The position numbers and the translations under genes were made by a program. 39,476 nucleotides of DNA, from contig JAIMFC010000015.1 in NCBI GenBank assembly GCA_019794795.1, forward strand, positions 1-39,476. The letters are read 5' to 3'. Below, one piece after another: positions 1-7,759 of this stretch (its first letter is position 1; every line of letters begins with the position of its first letter). Source of the DNA: Streptococcus gallolyticus (GTDB taxonomy: Bacteria > Bacillota > Bacilli > Lactobacillales > Streptococcaceae). Under the pieces are notes generated by a model. It saw only the letters and a list, made by a program, of their open reading frames with translations, was not told the DNA's origin and ran no database searches.

Positions 1-119
1 GGGTGGTAGCCTAGATAAAGAGCTACCAGGCTCTCAAGGCGAGCGCCCAGAGAATGATCCACGCTTGGGTGGTAGCCTAGATAAAGAGCTACCAGGCTCT
101 CAAGGCGAGCGCCCAGAGA
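1..119 (+). repeat. 66-bp tandem repeat, about 1.8 copies visible
   Basis: A 66-bp unit starts at 1 and again at 67. The second copy matches for about 53 bases before diverging near 120. The unit is in frame and encodes a 22-residue period that begins GGSLDKELPGSQGERPE. The copies look almost identical, so the array probably continues to the left and may vary in number between strains. Confidence 0.9.
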
Positions 120-244
120 GCAACAATAATAATCAAAATGAAAATTTTTCAGAAAACAAAGTAGGTCTGATAGAATTTGGTTTTGAGCTAAGCTGTGGCG
201 GTGAAGATGGAGGAACCGTAGTAGTGGGTTTTGAACCAATTTAA
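2..244 (+). CDS. C-terminal end of a repeat-containing protein (5' end outside window)
   Basis: The open frame runs from the left edge to a TAA at 242-244, about 80 codons. It begins in the 22-residue repeats (GGSLDKELPGSQGERPE...), passes an Asn-rich linker around 120-145, and ends in a Gly/Glu-rich tail finishing in VGFEPI. Hydrophilic proline- and charge-rich repeats are typical of streptococcal surface or secreted proteins, but no LPXTG motif or C-terminal membrane anchor is present. I do not recognise the family. A terminator-like hairpin follows at 310-342. The next gene to the right is on the opposite strand, so this is the end of its transcription unit. Confidence 0.7.
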   Translation, partial: GGSLDKELPGSQGERPENDPRLGGSLDKELPGSQGERPESNNNNQNENFSENKVGLIEFGFELSCGGEDGGTVVVGFEPI

Positions 245-309
245 TTCTTAAAAATAAAGTGAACTATCTGTTTATACCAACTACAAGGTATAGTATTTCA
301 GATAGTATC

Positions 310-342
310 AAAAAGGCGACTTCCAAATGGAAATCGTCTTTT
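310..342 (+). terminator. Rho-independent terminator of the partial repeat-protein gene
   Basis: The arms AAAAGGCGACTTCC and GGAAATCGTCTTTT flank an AAAT loop, with one mismatch and one G-T pair, ending in a T run. A second inverted repeat just upstream (ACTATCTG near 265 with CAGATAGT near 300) may form an additional hairpin. Confidence 0.75.
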
Positions 343-427
343 AATTATCCCAATTCGTCTAGGTGTTTTGTTAGGGACTCTGATAGCGCTCCATGTTGTA
401 GGCAATTTCAAAGATTTCCAAAATCAA

Positions 428-582
428 CGTGAACTAATTGAACTGAAAAACGAAATAAAGAACTTGAAATGCAGGTAGATATCCTAAAGCAAGCGCAAGT
501 GTTATTGGCACGAAAAGATGAGTAATCACTGCTAACAAGTCTCAACTATCAAACACCGATGGCCAGACGAGTTATCGCCTAA
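428..582 (+). pseudogene. Decayed IS3-type transposase remnant (OrfA tail plus OrfB tail)
   Basis: One frame around 428-463 reads RELIELKNEIK. A shift of one base near 463 gives KELEMQVDILKQAQ and ends at TAA 523-525. The combined pattern resembles the leucine-zipper C-terminus of IS3-family OrfA (ENxxLKxEvdILKkA). About 15 bases later, 538-582 reads SLNYQTPMARRVIA and stops, which resembles the very C-terminus of an OrfB. The body of OrfB is missing, so this is an internally deleted and frameshifted scar. The call rests on short motifs. The alternative is a coincidental small ORF with a hydrophobic stretch encoded at about 345-410. Confidence 0.5.
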
Positions 583-644
583 CTAAATACACTTTGTAAA
601 TGTTGTACAGAAATGTGTTGCCTTTTCAACGTTTTCAAGAGCGA

Positions 645-688
645 AGCAAAGGCCTTGCGCTTTTGAAATGAGGAACAAGGCCTTTGCT
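645..688. terminator. Perfect 13-bp inverted repeat, probable terminator
   Basis: AGCAAAGGCCTTG (645-657) is repeated inverted as CAAGGCCTTTGCT (676-688) around an 18-base spacer. A moderately T-rich stretch follows on the + side. It lies between the IS3 remnant and the 3' end of the histidine-triad gene, so it could end transcription from either side. Confidence 0.55.
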
Positions 689-816
689 TAATCTTTTATT
701 ATTTCATTGTTCGCTTGACAGGGAGCTATTCAAACATTTGTACGACTTTTTGATTCAAATTTTATTCACTTTATAAATTCTGTCTAGGTTAGTGTAATCA
801 ATTCACTCCGATAGTT

Positions 817-3573
817 TTACGGCTTATGAAGTTCTTCGTTAGGCTTTGTCGAATCGTTTTCTTTGACGTAGGCTTCGTTTGCTTTAGTTCCACTGGTTAT
901 TATGTTATTTTCAGTAGCATCAACTTTGTTTGGAATCACACCACTGTTTATCTGACCAATCTCTTTCGGATCGTTTTCAGTTAGTTTAGTGTTACCATCT
1001 ACCTTATCGTTTTCACTTGTGTTAATTTCGTTATGTTTGACAGTGCTATTTGTCTTATCATTTTCTTCTACTCTAGCTTCATTTTGTTTGCTACTGTTGT
1101 TTGTTGCGTAGTCTACTGTTGCCGAATCATTTAATGAGTTGATTAGTTCATTTTGAGAATTGTGTTCCCCCAATAAATCGTCATGGTCATTTTCATCGCC
1201 TAGCAAATCATCAAAGGGATCAGAGGTGGAACGTAGTTGAGCTTGATAGACGGTATCCTCTGTGATTGGTTTAGAATATTCTTTTACAATATCAAAGTAG
1301 TATTGTTGTGAACGATCTGAATATTGAATAAATGGTGGTATAATTTTTGCTTGTTCCAGCGACAATCCTTTTCGGAGTAAGTAAACAATTGCTTTGCCTT
1401 TGCCGTTAGGAGAGATAAGTTCCCCACCTTCGTTAATTTTAAAGGCTACTGCTACATAATTTTTAGGATTATGCCAGTAATAATTTGGATGTCTATTTGG
1501 ATCGTTGATATCAGTAGGGAGATTTGGATTGGAAGCAATGTATGGTCCTAGGTAAGGAGCGGTTGAACCAAAGGCAGCCAAACTAATCATGGGAGAAATG
1601 TTGCTATTCTCATCTTCGCTACCATTTACAGTATTACGGTATTCGATGAATTCATAGTGATCGTGTGGTATCGGAGTTGGTTCTGTCAAACCAGCCTTTT
1701 TAGCTTGTATCCAAGTAAGTTTCGGATTAACATAAAATGTAAAACCACCTTGGATTTTATCACCAAATTGCAATTGGCCATTTAACAAGGTTGTATACTT
1801 AATTGGAACATAATGGCTGATATCGATATCTCGAACATCATCACTGGGAGTATAGACATCTTTTGTTGGTTGTTTTCTGACACGATCAAAGTCAACATAA
1901 TAGGCCTGATGCTCTCTTTGCATTTTACCAGAAGTAGGAAGATCAGCACTCCAACCTTTGAAGAGCTTGCCTTCATGAGTCACAGTGTTAGGACGATTGA
2001 TATGTAAATCTTCCCAATTGAGGTCTTTTCGAACCAAGTAATATACTCGTTTTGTTTTTTTACCATTAACTTCCAAATCCCCATACTCACTGTTGGTACT
2101 AAAAGTTAGTAAGATAAAGTTCTTGATATTTTTAATATTAGTAGGTTTAAAAGTGTCATAAACTCCTTTGCGAGTCAAGCTGACTTTTGAACCTTCCGAG
2201 AATAGTGGACCGTAGACGAGCTTGTCTTCAACTTCCAAATTAGTTGATTCCGTTTTTACATCACGTTCAGGATCGTCTGGCAATCGTGGATCAATTTTGT
2301 AGACATGAGCGTGGTCGCCATGACGAATACTCATATAGTTATCTTCAACGGTAATATCTTCACGTTTTACACCAAAGCGATCCATATATTCTTTTATCAA
2401 CCGTTCTTTTCTTTCTTCAAAATTTTCTCCATCTATATAGATAGGTTGTGATTCGATAGGATCAGTAAAAGGTTTGGAAGAGTCAATTGGTTCCGCGTGA
2501 AAGTGATTACCGTGGGGATACATAATTAGATTCTTCGAGGGGTCAATTGATAGTTGATCACGACTCAATCCATATTGCTGCATAATGGATTGGATTTTTT
2601 CTTCGAGTTTTGGGTTGAGAGTAGTCGTATCCGGTTTTTCAGGTTGTTCTGGGATATTATTTGATGTACCAAAGTAGTCAGCTTTTGCTTTTTTCATATA
2701 CCTTTCGGGAATCAAATTTTCCCACTTAGTATTAACCAATTGGTAATAAGGGATAACATGAATGTCTTTAAGATTACCATTGTGAGCAACCAAAGCACCA
2801 AAGTCATTGCTATCAATGATATGGTTTCCGTCAAATAGAAATTTATCGTCAGTTGCGAAATGGATGCCGGGGTATTGCTTTGTATCTACTAGTTTATTGT
2901 AGTGGTCTCTAATTTGACCTTTGTGTGGCTTCTTTCCTATGAGAGCGGGGACAGTTGTGTTGTTTCCAGAATTGTTTGAATGATATTGCGAATCAGCTTG
3001 TGCCCGTTGGTATGAAGGAGAGGTGACAGATGCTTCTGAATCTGAACGCCCTAAACTACCCTTTAAAATGTAATGGTAATGGTCTCCATGGCGTACAGTA
3101 TATCCCTTTACATCTTCGGCTACGATATCCTTGGGATTAAAAATATAGCCGTCTTCTGTTTGAAAGCGACTGGCTAGCTGGGCTTTAGTTTGTACCGATT
3201 GCTTCGTACTTGTAGTTGTTTTTTTCTCTTTAAAATCTTCAGGTATGAGATAATCCCATTTTGTTCCTTTTAAATCAGAGTAAAACAAAAAGTGACTATG
3301 GTTGCCGTGCTTCACAACAAGACCTTCATCTGTTTTCGTCTCAATCTGAGATTCATTACTGAATAAAAAGCCATCATCGGTAGCCTTGTCGATTCCGGGA
3401 ATTTCTTTTTTTTGTGATTTAACAGTCTTTGTTTTAGAGTTCTTCTTTTCACTTTTATGCGTTTTTGAATGCTCTATCTCCAAGGAGTCAGAACGTTGTT
3501 GACAGGCCATCAAGGTTAATTGACATGTCAACGTAATACTTATGATAGCTAACAATCCTTTATTGTGTTTCAT
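817..3573 (-). CDS. Histidine-triad (Pht/Htp family) surface lipoprotein
   Basis: This is a protein of about 918 residues, exported and lipid-anchored. Streptococcal Pht/Htp proteins bind zinc at the surface, help zinc uptake with AdcA/Lmb, and interact with complement factor H. Four clear HxxHxH triads are visible: HGNHSH (about 89-94), HGDHYH (162-167), HGNHFH (354-359) and HGDHAH (418-423). A degenerate HNGNLKDIH lies near 264-272. The start at 3573 is chosen because a GGAGG site sits 11 bases before it. An in-frame ATG at 3606 lies upstream of that site. The N-terminus is a signal sequence with a lipobox (LMAC, Cys near residue 24). The C-terminal 120 residues are Asn/Glu/Lys-rich and of low complexity. 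The promoter carries two AdcR-like boxes, so zinc-repressed expression is expected. Confidence 0.9.
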   Translation of the reverse strand: MKHNKGLLAIISITLTCQLTLMACQQRSDSLEIEHSKTHKSEKKNSKTKTVKSQKKEIPGIDKATDDGFLFSNESQIETKTDEGLVVKHGNHSHFLFYSDLKGTKWDYLIPEDFKEKKTTTSTKQSVQTKAQLASRFQTEDGYIFNPKDIVAEDVKGYTVRHGDHYHYILKGSLGRSDSEASVTSPSYQRAQADSQYHSNNSGNNTTVPALIGKKPHKGQIRDHYNKLVDTKQYPGIHFATDDKFLFDGNHIIDSNDFGALVAHNGNLKDIHVIPYYQLVNTKWENLIPERYMKKAKADYFGTSNNIPEQPEKPDTTTLNPKLEEKIQSIMQQYGLSRDQLSIDPSKNLIMYPHGNHFHAEPIDSSKPFTDPIESQPIYIDGENFEERKERLIKEYMDRFGVKREDITVEDNYMSIRHGDHAHVYKIDPRLPDDPERDVKTESTNLEVEDKLVYGPLFSEGSKVSLTRKGVYDTFKPTNIKNIKNFILLTFSTNSEYGDLEVNGKKTKRVYYLVRKDLNWEDLHINRPNTVTHEGKLFKGWSADLPTSGKMQREHQAYYVDFDRVRKQPTKDVYTPSDDVRDIDISHYVPIKYTTLLNGQLQFGDKIQGGFTFYVNPKLTWIQAKKAGLTEPTPIPHDHYEFIEYRNTVNGSEDENSNISPMISLAAFGSTAPYLGPYIASNPNLPTDINDPNRHPNYYWHNPKNYVAVAFKINEGGELISPNGKGKAIVYLLRKGLSLEQAKIIPPFIQYSDRSQQYYFDIVKEYSKPITEDTVYQAQLRSTSDPFDDLLGDENDHDDLLGEHNSQNELINSLNDSATVDYATNNSSKQNEARVEENDKTNSTVKHNEINTSENDKVDGNTKLTENDPKEIGQINSGVIPNKVDATENNIITSGTKANEAYVKENDSTKPNEELHKP

Positions 3574-3598
3574 TAAAATTAATTCCTCCTTTATATAA

Positions 3599-3625
3599 TT
3601 AACCAATTAATATTGAACTGGTTAA
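3599..3625 (-). promoter_or_regulatory. Two adjacent AdcR-like (zinc repressor) operators
   Basis: TTAACCAATTAA (3599-3610) and TGAACTGGTTAA (3614-3625) each match the streptococcal AdcR consensus TTAACYRGTTAA with one mismatch. They sit directly downstream of the -10 of the histidine-triad gene promoter, across the expected transcription start. Bound Zn-AdcR should therefore block transcription. Regulation of Pht/Htp genes by AdcR is established in streptococci; the sites here are inferred from sequence. Confidence 0.75.
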
Positions 3626-3653
3626 TTATATAATTGTATAGTTAAAATGTCAA
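3625..3653 (-). promoter_or_regulatory. Consensus sigma-A promoter of the histidine-triad gene
   Basis: Reading the minus strand, the -35 is TTGACA (3653-3648), followed by exactly 17 bases and the -10 TATAAT (3630-3625). This is a perfect consensus promoter, so control must come mainly from the overlapping AdcR-like boxes. Confidence 0.85.
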
Positions 3654-3706
3654 CTATAAATGGACTTGTTATAATAAAATGGATACACAATTATGGCACT
3701 GCTCCC

Positions 3707-4429
3707 TTCTTGTGCATAGTATCTCACCTCTTCGACTATTGGAGAGTTTTTTTGTACAGCTGAATAAGACTGTTTAGCTAGTTCCGCTAATTTATCAACC
3801 AAGGAAGAGACTCGTTTTCCAGAAATCCGTTTAGTAGTGGATTGTCAGATACATTCTGTCAATTCCGTTTCTGATAACTCCAAGACAAAGTTCTTATTTG
3901 GAAAGGTCTTAACTAAATTCCAGTATTGTTCTCCTGTTGGTGTGGATAGCAGTTGTTCCAGCTCATGGAAAGTCACTTGCAAGACCTTATGAAGACGATT
4001 CTTAGCACGGATGATGTCTTCAGTCAGATTTTGATAGAAGCGGTTCAAATCCCGTAGTTCTTGATAGACTTGGTCTTGGATATAGGTTGTTTTTCGGTTC
4101 AGAATGAATTGAGAACTAGCCAGTTTTTCTGCATCAATCTTATCTGTTTTACGTACTCGCAAACTGTCTAATTGCTTTTTGGTTTCTAGAGGGTTTAATC
4201 GAGTATAGGCATAGTTATGATTTTCCAGAAAAGCTTGTAATCTCCGAGAATAGACACCTGTCGCTTCAAAGATGATTTCTGGGTTTTGAACAGATTTCAA
4301 GTCCTTTAACAACCTCGAAAAACCGATAGCGTCATTGGGTATCGAATAGCCATGAACTTTTTCACTATTGACCAGAATAGCCACTTCAGAGCTTGTTTTA
4401 CTCACATCAATTCCAAATATTGTACGCAT
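3707..4429 (-). pseudogene. IS110-family transposase, nonsense-interrupted and 3'-truncated
   Basis: The N-terminal 194 codons start MRTIFGIDVSK and carry the DEDD/RuvC-like IS110 domain: GIDVSK, then E in FEATGVYS, then RKTDKIDAEKLA. A TGA at 3847-3845 stops the frame. The same frame continues through KRISGKRVSSLVDKLAEL to about EEVRYYAQE, so a single base change (possibly CGA to TGA) explains the stop. Similarity appears to end near 3707, about 50 bases short of the neighbouring promoter. IS110 transposases are usually about 400 residues, so the C-terminal catalytic-serine domain is missing. The gene is not functional. Its left-end noncoding DNA lies to the right at 4430-4600. Confidence 0.85.
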
Positions 4430-4600
4430 AAGATTACCTCGTTTATCTTGTCAGATTCCTTGTTTTAGCTATCTCATTTTCAATACTCGACGTTGAACGT
4501 CCCGCATACTTTGAACAGATTTTAACTAAAATAGGTGTCTTGCCAGTTTGTATTACGACGTCTAGCGTCTAAAAGCCCCTAGACTTAACAAGACACCTCT
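4430..4600 (-). other. Noncoding end of the IS110 remnant, with 10-bp inverted repeat
   Basis: No gene is seen. The region lies upstream of the IS110 transposase start, where IS110-group elements encode their bridge RNA. AGGTGTCTTG (4533-4542) pairs with CAAGACACCT (4589-4598), enclosing about 46 bases that hold smaller complementary segments such as TCTAGCGTCT and CCCCTAGAC. This could be a hairpin of the bridge RNA or the element edge. The assignment is inferred from family knowledge and position only. Confidence 0.4.
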
Positions 4601-4619
4601 ACTTTATCAAAAAAGAAAA

Positions 4620-4659
4620 AGTAGTGAAGATTTCTCACGTCGGAGGTTTCTTCACTACT
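4620..4659. terminator. Strong 11-bp hairpin between the IS remnant and rapZ
   Basis: AGTAGTGAAGA (4620-4630) pairs perfectly with TCTTCACTACT (4649-4659). On the minus strand the stem runs into a T-rich tract (TTTTTCTTTTTT), as in a terminator for leftward transcription. On the plus strand no T run follows. It lies immediately before the rapZ promoter and could insulate it. Confidence 0.5.
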
Positions 4660-4674
4660 AATCTTAGTATGTTT

Positions 4675-4682
4675 GTTATAAT
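4675..4682 (+). promoter_or_regulatory. Extended -10 promoter of the rapZ operon
   Basis: TGTTATAAT (TATAAT at 4677-4682) has the extended -10 TGN form. No good -35 is seen at the right distance; the nearest TTCACT is 20 bases upstream, inside the hairpin. The start of rapZ is 45 bases downstream, with GGAGAGGAAG as its ribosome site. Confidence 0.6.
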
Positions 4683-4727
4683 GGAAGTGTAGAAATTAAT
4701 CGTATGTAGAAAAGATGGAGAGGAAGC

Positions 4728-5618
4728 ATGAAGAAAGAATTAATTAATCTAGTGATTGTCACGGGCATGAGTGGTGCAGGTAAAACAGTTGCCATTCAGT
4801 CTTTTGAAGATATGGGTTACTTCACGGTAGACAATATGCCGCCGGCTCTTTTGCCGAAATTTATTGAGTTGATCCGTCATAGTCAGGACAATGATAAGTT
4901 GGCCTTGGTAGTGGATATGCGCAGCCGGTCATTTTTTGCGGAAATTCGTCAGATTTTGGATGAGATTGAAGCAGATGATGAAGTGAACTTCAAGATTTTA
5001 TTCTTAGATGCGACAGACGGTGAATTGGTGGCCCGCTACAAGGAAACCCGTCGTTCCCATCCGCTTGCGACTGATGGACGTGTCTTGGATGGTATTCAGC
5101 TGGAACGCGAGCTCCTAGCACCACTTAAAAATATGAGTCAAAATGTGATTGATACAACGGAGTTAACACCACGTAATCTCCGTAAGGAAATTGCAGATCA
5201 ATTTGCTAGCCAAGACAATCAACCAGCATTTCGGATTGAAGTGATGTCATTTGGCTTCAAATATGGTTTGCCACTGGATGCGGACCTAGTCTTTGATGTG
5301 CGCTTTTTACCAAATCCTTATTATCAACCAGAACTCCGCAATCAGACAGGTCTTGATGAGGGAGTTTACAATTTTGTCATGGACTGTCCAGAATCAGATG
5401 ACTTTTATCAACACTTGTTGGCCTTGATTGAGCCAATTTTACCGGGCTACCAGAAGGAAGGGAAGTCTGTATTGACCATCGCCATAGGCTGTACAGGTGG
5501 TCAACACCGCAGTGTTGCTTTTGCCAAACGCTTGGCAGATGATTTAGAGAAGAATTGGACGGTCAATCGCAGTCACCGTGATAAGGACAGACGGAAAGAA
5601 ACGGTGAATCGTTCATGA
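4728..5618 (+). CDS. rapZ: RNase adapter / nucleotide-binding protein RapZ (YvcJ)
   Basis: The protein has 296 residues, close to the usual length. The N-terminal P-loop is GMSGAGKT (residues 13-20). The C-terminal domain carries the conserved [10 protein letters not shown] (about 254-263), which binds ligands such as glucosamine-6-phosphate in Gram-negative RapZ. In Firmicutes the homologue YvcJ is a GTP/ATP-binding protein linked to competence and cell-envelope metabolism. The C-terminus is charged and contains two short copies of TVNRS. The gene starts an operon with yvcK and whiA, overlapping yvcK by four bases (ATGA). This conserved three-gene order is typical of Firmicutes chromosomes. 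Confidence 0.96.
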   Translation: MKKELINLVIVTGMSGAGKTVAIQSFEDMGYFTVDNMPPALLPKFIELIRHSQDNDKLALVVDMRSRSFFAEIRQILDEIEADDEVNFKILFLDATDGELVARYKETRRSHPLATDGRVLDGIQLERELLAPLKNMSQNVIDTTELTPRNLRKEIADQFASQDNQPAFRIEVMSFGFKYGLPLDADLVFDVRFLPNPYYQPELRNQTGLDEGVYNFVMDCPESDDFYQHLLALIEPILPGYQKEGKSVLTIAIGCTGGQHRSVAFAKRLADDLEKNWTVNRSHRDKDRRKETVNRS

Positions 5619-6589
5619 GAAAGCCAAAAATTACAGTGATTGGTGGGGGAACAGGGATTCCTGTCATTCTAAAAAGTCTGCGAGACAAGGATGTAGAGAT
5701 TACCGCCATTGTAACGGTGGCAGATGATGGAGGATCTTCTGGCGAAATTCGGCAGGCCTTACAAGTAACACCACCAGGGGATCTGCGCAATGTCCTGCTA
5801 GCCATGTCAGACATGCCGAAACTCTATGAGCAAATTTTCCAGTATCGCTTTGCAGAAACCGACGGTGCTCTAGCAGGTCATCCATTGGGCAACCTCCTGA
5901 TTGCTGGGATTTCTGAGATGCAAGGTTCTACCTATAATGCCATGCAACTCTTATCCAAATTTTTCCATACGACTGGGAAAATCTATCCATCTAGCGAGAA
6001 TGCCTTAACCTTACATGCAGTTTTTGATGATGGCCACGAGGTAGTAGGAGAAAGCAAGATTGCCAAGTATAAGGGCATGATTGACCATGTGTATGTGACC
6101 AATTCTTACAATGATGATGAGCCAACTCCTAGCCGTAAGGTGGTTAATTCCATTTTAGAGAGTGACATGATTGTCTTAGGACCAGGATCGCTCTTTACCT
6201 CTATTTTGCCTAATCTGATGATTTCAGAAATCGGTCAGGCTTTGCGAGAAACCAAGGCAGACGTGACTTATGTCTGCAATATCATGACTCAGCGTGGAGA
6301 AACTGAATTCTTCTCTGACGCAGATCATGTGCGTGTCCTCAATAATCATCTTGGTCAAGACAATATTGACACGGTTTTGGTCAACATTGAACCTGTTCCG
6401 CAGGAATACATGAATACTCATAAATTTGATGAGTATTTGGTGCAGGTCAAACATGATTTTGCAGGCTTACAGGAGCAGGCGAAACGTGTGATTTCGTCTA
6501 ATTTTCTTCGCTTGGAAAATGGCGGAGCCTTCCATGATGGGGATCTTGTAGTTGAAGAATTGCTCAAGATTATACAGGTGCGAGCATGA
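5615..6589 (+). CDS. yvcK: Gluconeogenesis / cell-envelope factor YvcK (GlmR)
   Basis: The protein has 324 residues of the CofD-like (UPF0052) fold. The N-terminal glycine-rich loop [13 protein letters not shown] starts near residue 10. [12 protein letters not shown] follows near 35 and [10 protein letters not shown] near 52, all family signatures. YvcK/GlmR binds UDP-sugars and directs carbon into peptidoglycan precursors by stimulating GlmS in Bacillus; it also affects cell shape in pneumococcus. The start overlaps the rapZ stop (ATGA) and the stop overlaps the whiA start in the same way, so the three genes are probably translationally coupled. Confidence 0.95.
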   Translation: MRKPKITVIGGGTGIPVILKSLRDKDVEITAIVTVADDGGSSGEIRQALQVTPPGDLRNVLLAMSDMPKLYEQIFQYRFAETDGALAGHPLGNLLIAGISEMQGSTYNAMQLLSKFFHTTGKIYPSSENALTLHAVFDDGHEVVGESKIAKYKGMIDHVYVTNSYNDDEPTPSRKVVNSILESDMIVLGPGSLFTSILPNLMISEIGQALRETKADVTYVCNIMTQRGETEFFSDADHVRVLNNHLGQDNIDTVLVNIEPVPQEYMNTHKFDEYLVQVKHDFAGLQEQAKRVISSNFLRLENGGAFHDGDLVVEELLKIIQVRA

Positions 6590-7497
6590 GTTTTACCGTA
6601 CAAGTCAAGGAAGAACTATTGAGTCAAGCACGTATGGAGAAAAGTGAATTAGGCGCCATGATTAAGCTGTCTGGCAGTTTGGGGCTAGCGACATCCGGTT
6701 TGACCCTATCCATCTCCACTGAAAATGCGAAAATTGCTCGTCACTTGTATGAAATGCTTTGGCACTTTTATCAGGTAAAGGCTGATATCCGTCATCATCA
6801 GAAGACAAATTTACGGAAAAACCGCGTTTACACTGTATTTCTCGATACAGGTGTCAATGAGATTTTAGATGATTTGCATATGGCGGACAGTTTTTTCGGC
6901 TTGGCAACAGGTATCGCACCTGCAATTTTAGAAAATGATAGCTGGAGTCAGGCTTACTTGCGAGGAGCATTTTTGGCAAGCGGTTCGGTCAAGGATCCTG
7001 AAAAAGGGAAATATCAGCTGGAAATCGCTTCGGTTTACAGTGACCATGCAGAAGATTTGGCCAAATTACTGCAAAAATTTCTTTTGGATGCTAAAGTCAT
7101 AGAACGCTCTAAAGGTACTATTACCTATCTACAACGAGCAGAAGACATCATGGACTTTCTCCTCGTGATTGGTGCTGAAAATGCTAAGATTGAGTTTGAA
7201 AATGTCAAGCTCATGCGGGAAACCCGCAATGATCTCAATCGAGCCAATAATGCGGAGACAGCAAATATTGCTCGAACCGTCACAGCTAGCATGAAGACCA
7301 TTAACAATATTGCTAAAATCATTGACACTGCGGGTCTGGACCAGTTGCCGATTGACTTGCAAGAAGTAGCCCAGCTCCGCATTCAACACCCCGATTATTC
7401 TATTCAACAACTGGCAGATAGCCTGACCAATCCCATTACCAAGAGTGGTGTCAATCACCGTCTCAGAAAAATCAATAAAATCGCTGAAGAATTGTGA
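6586..7497 (+). CDS. whiA: Sporulation-type transcription/division regulator WhiA
   Basis: The protein has 303 residues, the usual size. The N-terminal two thirds has the degenerate LAGLIDADG homing-endonuclease fold, including [24 protein letters not shown] (about 126-149, key residues G-F-L-A-S-G-S). The C-terminal third is a helix-turn-helix (about 215-300) with the typical [21 protein letters not shown] stretch. In streptococci, which do not sporulate, WhiA is linked to cell division and chromosome segregation. This is the last chromosomal gene before the mobile element; the reading frame and length look intact, so the insertion did not damage it. Confidence 0.95.
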   Translation: MSFTVQVKEELLSQARMEKSELGAMIKLSGSLGLATSGLTLSISTENAKIARHLYEMLWHFYQVKADIRHHQKTNLRKNRVYTVFLDTGVNEILDDLHMADSFFGLATGIAPAILENDSWSQAYLRGAFLASGSVKDPEKGKYQLEIASVYSDHAEDLAKLLQKFLLDAKVIERSKGTITYLQRAEDIMDFLLVIGAENAKIEFENVKLMRETRNDLNRANNAETANIARTVTASMKTINNIAKIIDTAGLDQLPIDLQEVAQLRIQHPDYSIQQLADSLTNPITKSGVNHRLRKINKIAEEL

Positions 7498-7540
7498 TGG
7501 TAAGTGTCTAGAGTTTTGAGAAATTAAAATATCATCCCTA

Positions 7541-7568
7541 GTGGGTAGCGAAAGCTACTCACTTTTTT
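7541..7568 (+). terminator. Rho-independent terminator after whiA
   Basis: GTGGGTAGC and GCTACTCAC flank a GAAA loop and are followed by TTTTTT. It could be the chromosomal end of the rapZ operon or the first structure inside the element, because the left border is not resolved. Confidence 0.85.
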
Positions 7569-7592
7569 GTTTGGAATAAACGGAGGTATGGA

Positions 7593-7757
7593 ATGACTCA
7601 ACAAGAAAGACAAGCACGCAAGCTAGTCTTAAAGGAAATCATGAAATCACATAATGTGACAGAAACAAAAGCACGTTCAATTTTGAAAGAATTAGAGAAC
7701 TTTGGTTTGTTTCAATTTTCATCTTCTGGTGAGTTTATATTGAAAGTAGGTGCTTAG
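7593..7757 (+). CDS. Small helix-rich protein upstream of repA
   Basis: The ORF encodes 54 residues, beginning MTQQERQARKLVLKEIM. It has a strong ribosome site (GGAGG, seven bases before ATG) and stops two bases before the repA start, so repA is probably translationally coupled to it. The sequence NVTETKARSILKELENFGL looks like a recognition-helix segment of a winged or simple helix-turn-helix. A role in controlling repA expression would fit its position, but this is inference. No closer family is recognised. Confidence 0.7.
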   Translation: MTQQERQARKLVLKEIMKSHNVTETKARSILKELENFGLFQFSSSGEFILKVGA

Positions 7758-7759
7758 AG

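Noticed and set aside
1..119. Tandem repeats considered as a CRISPR array
   Set aside because: The repeat is contiguous, in frame and coding, with no unique spacers and no cas genes nearby.
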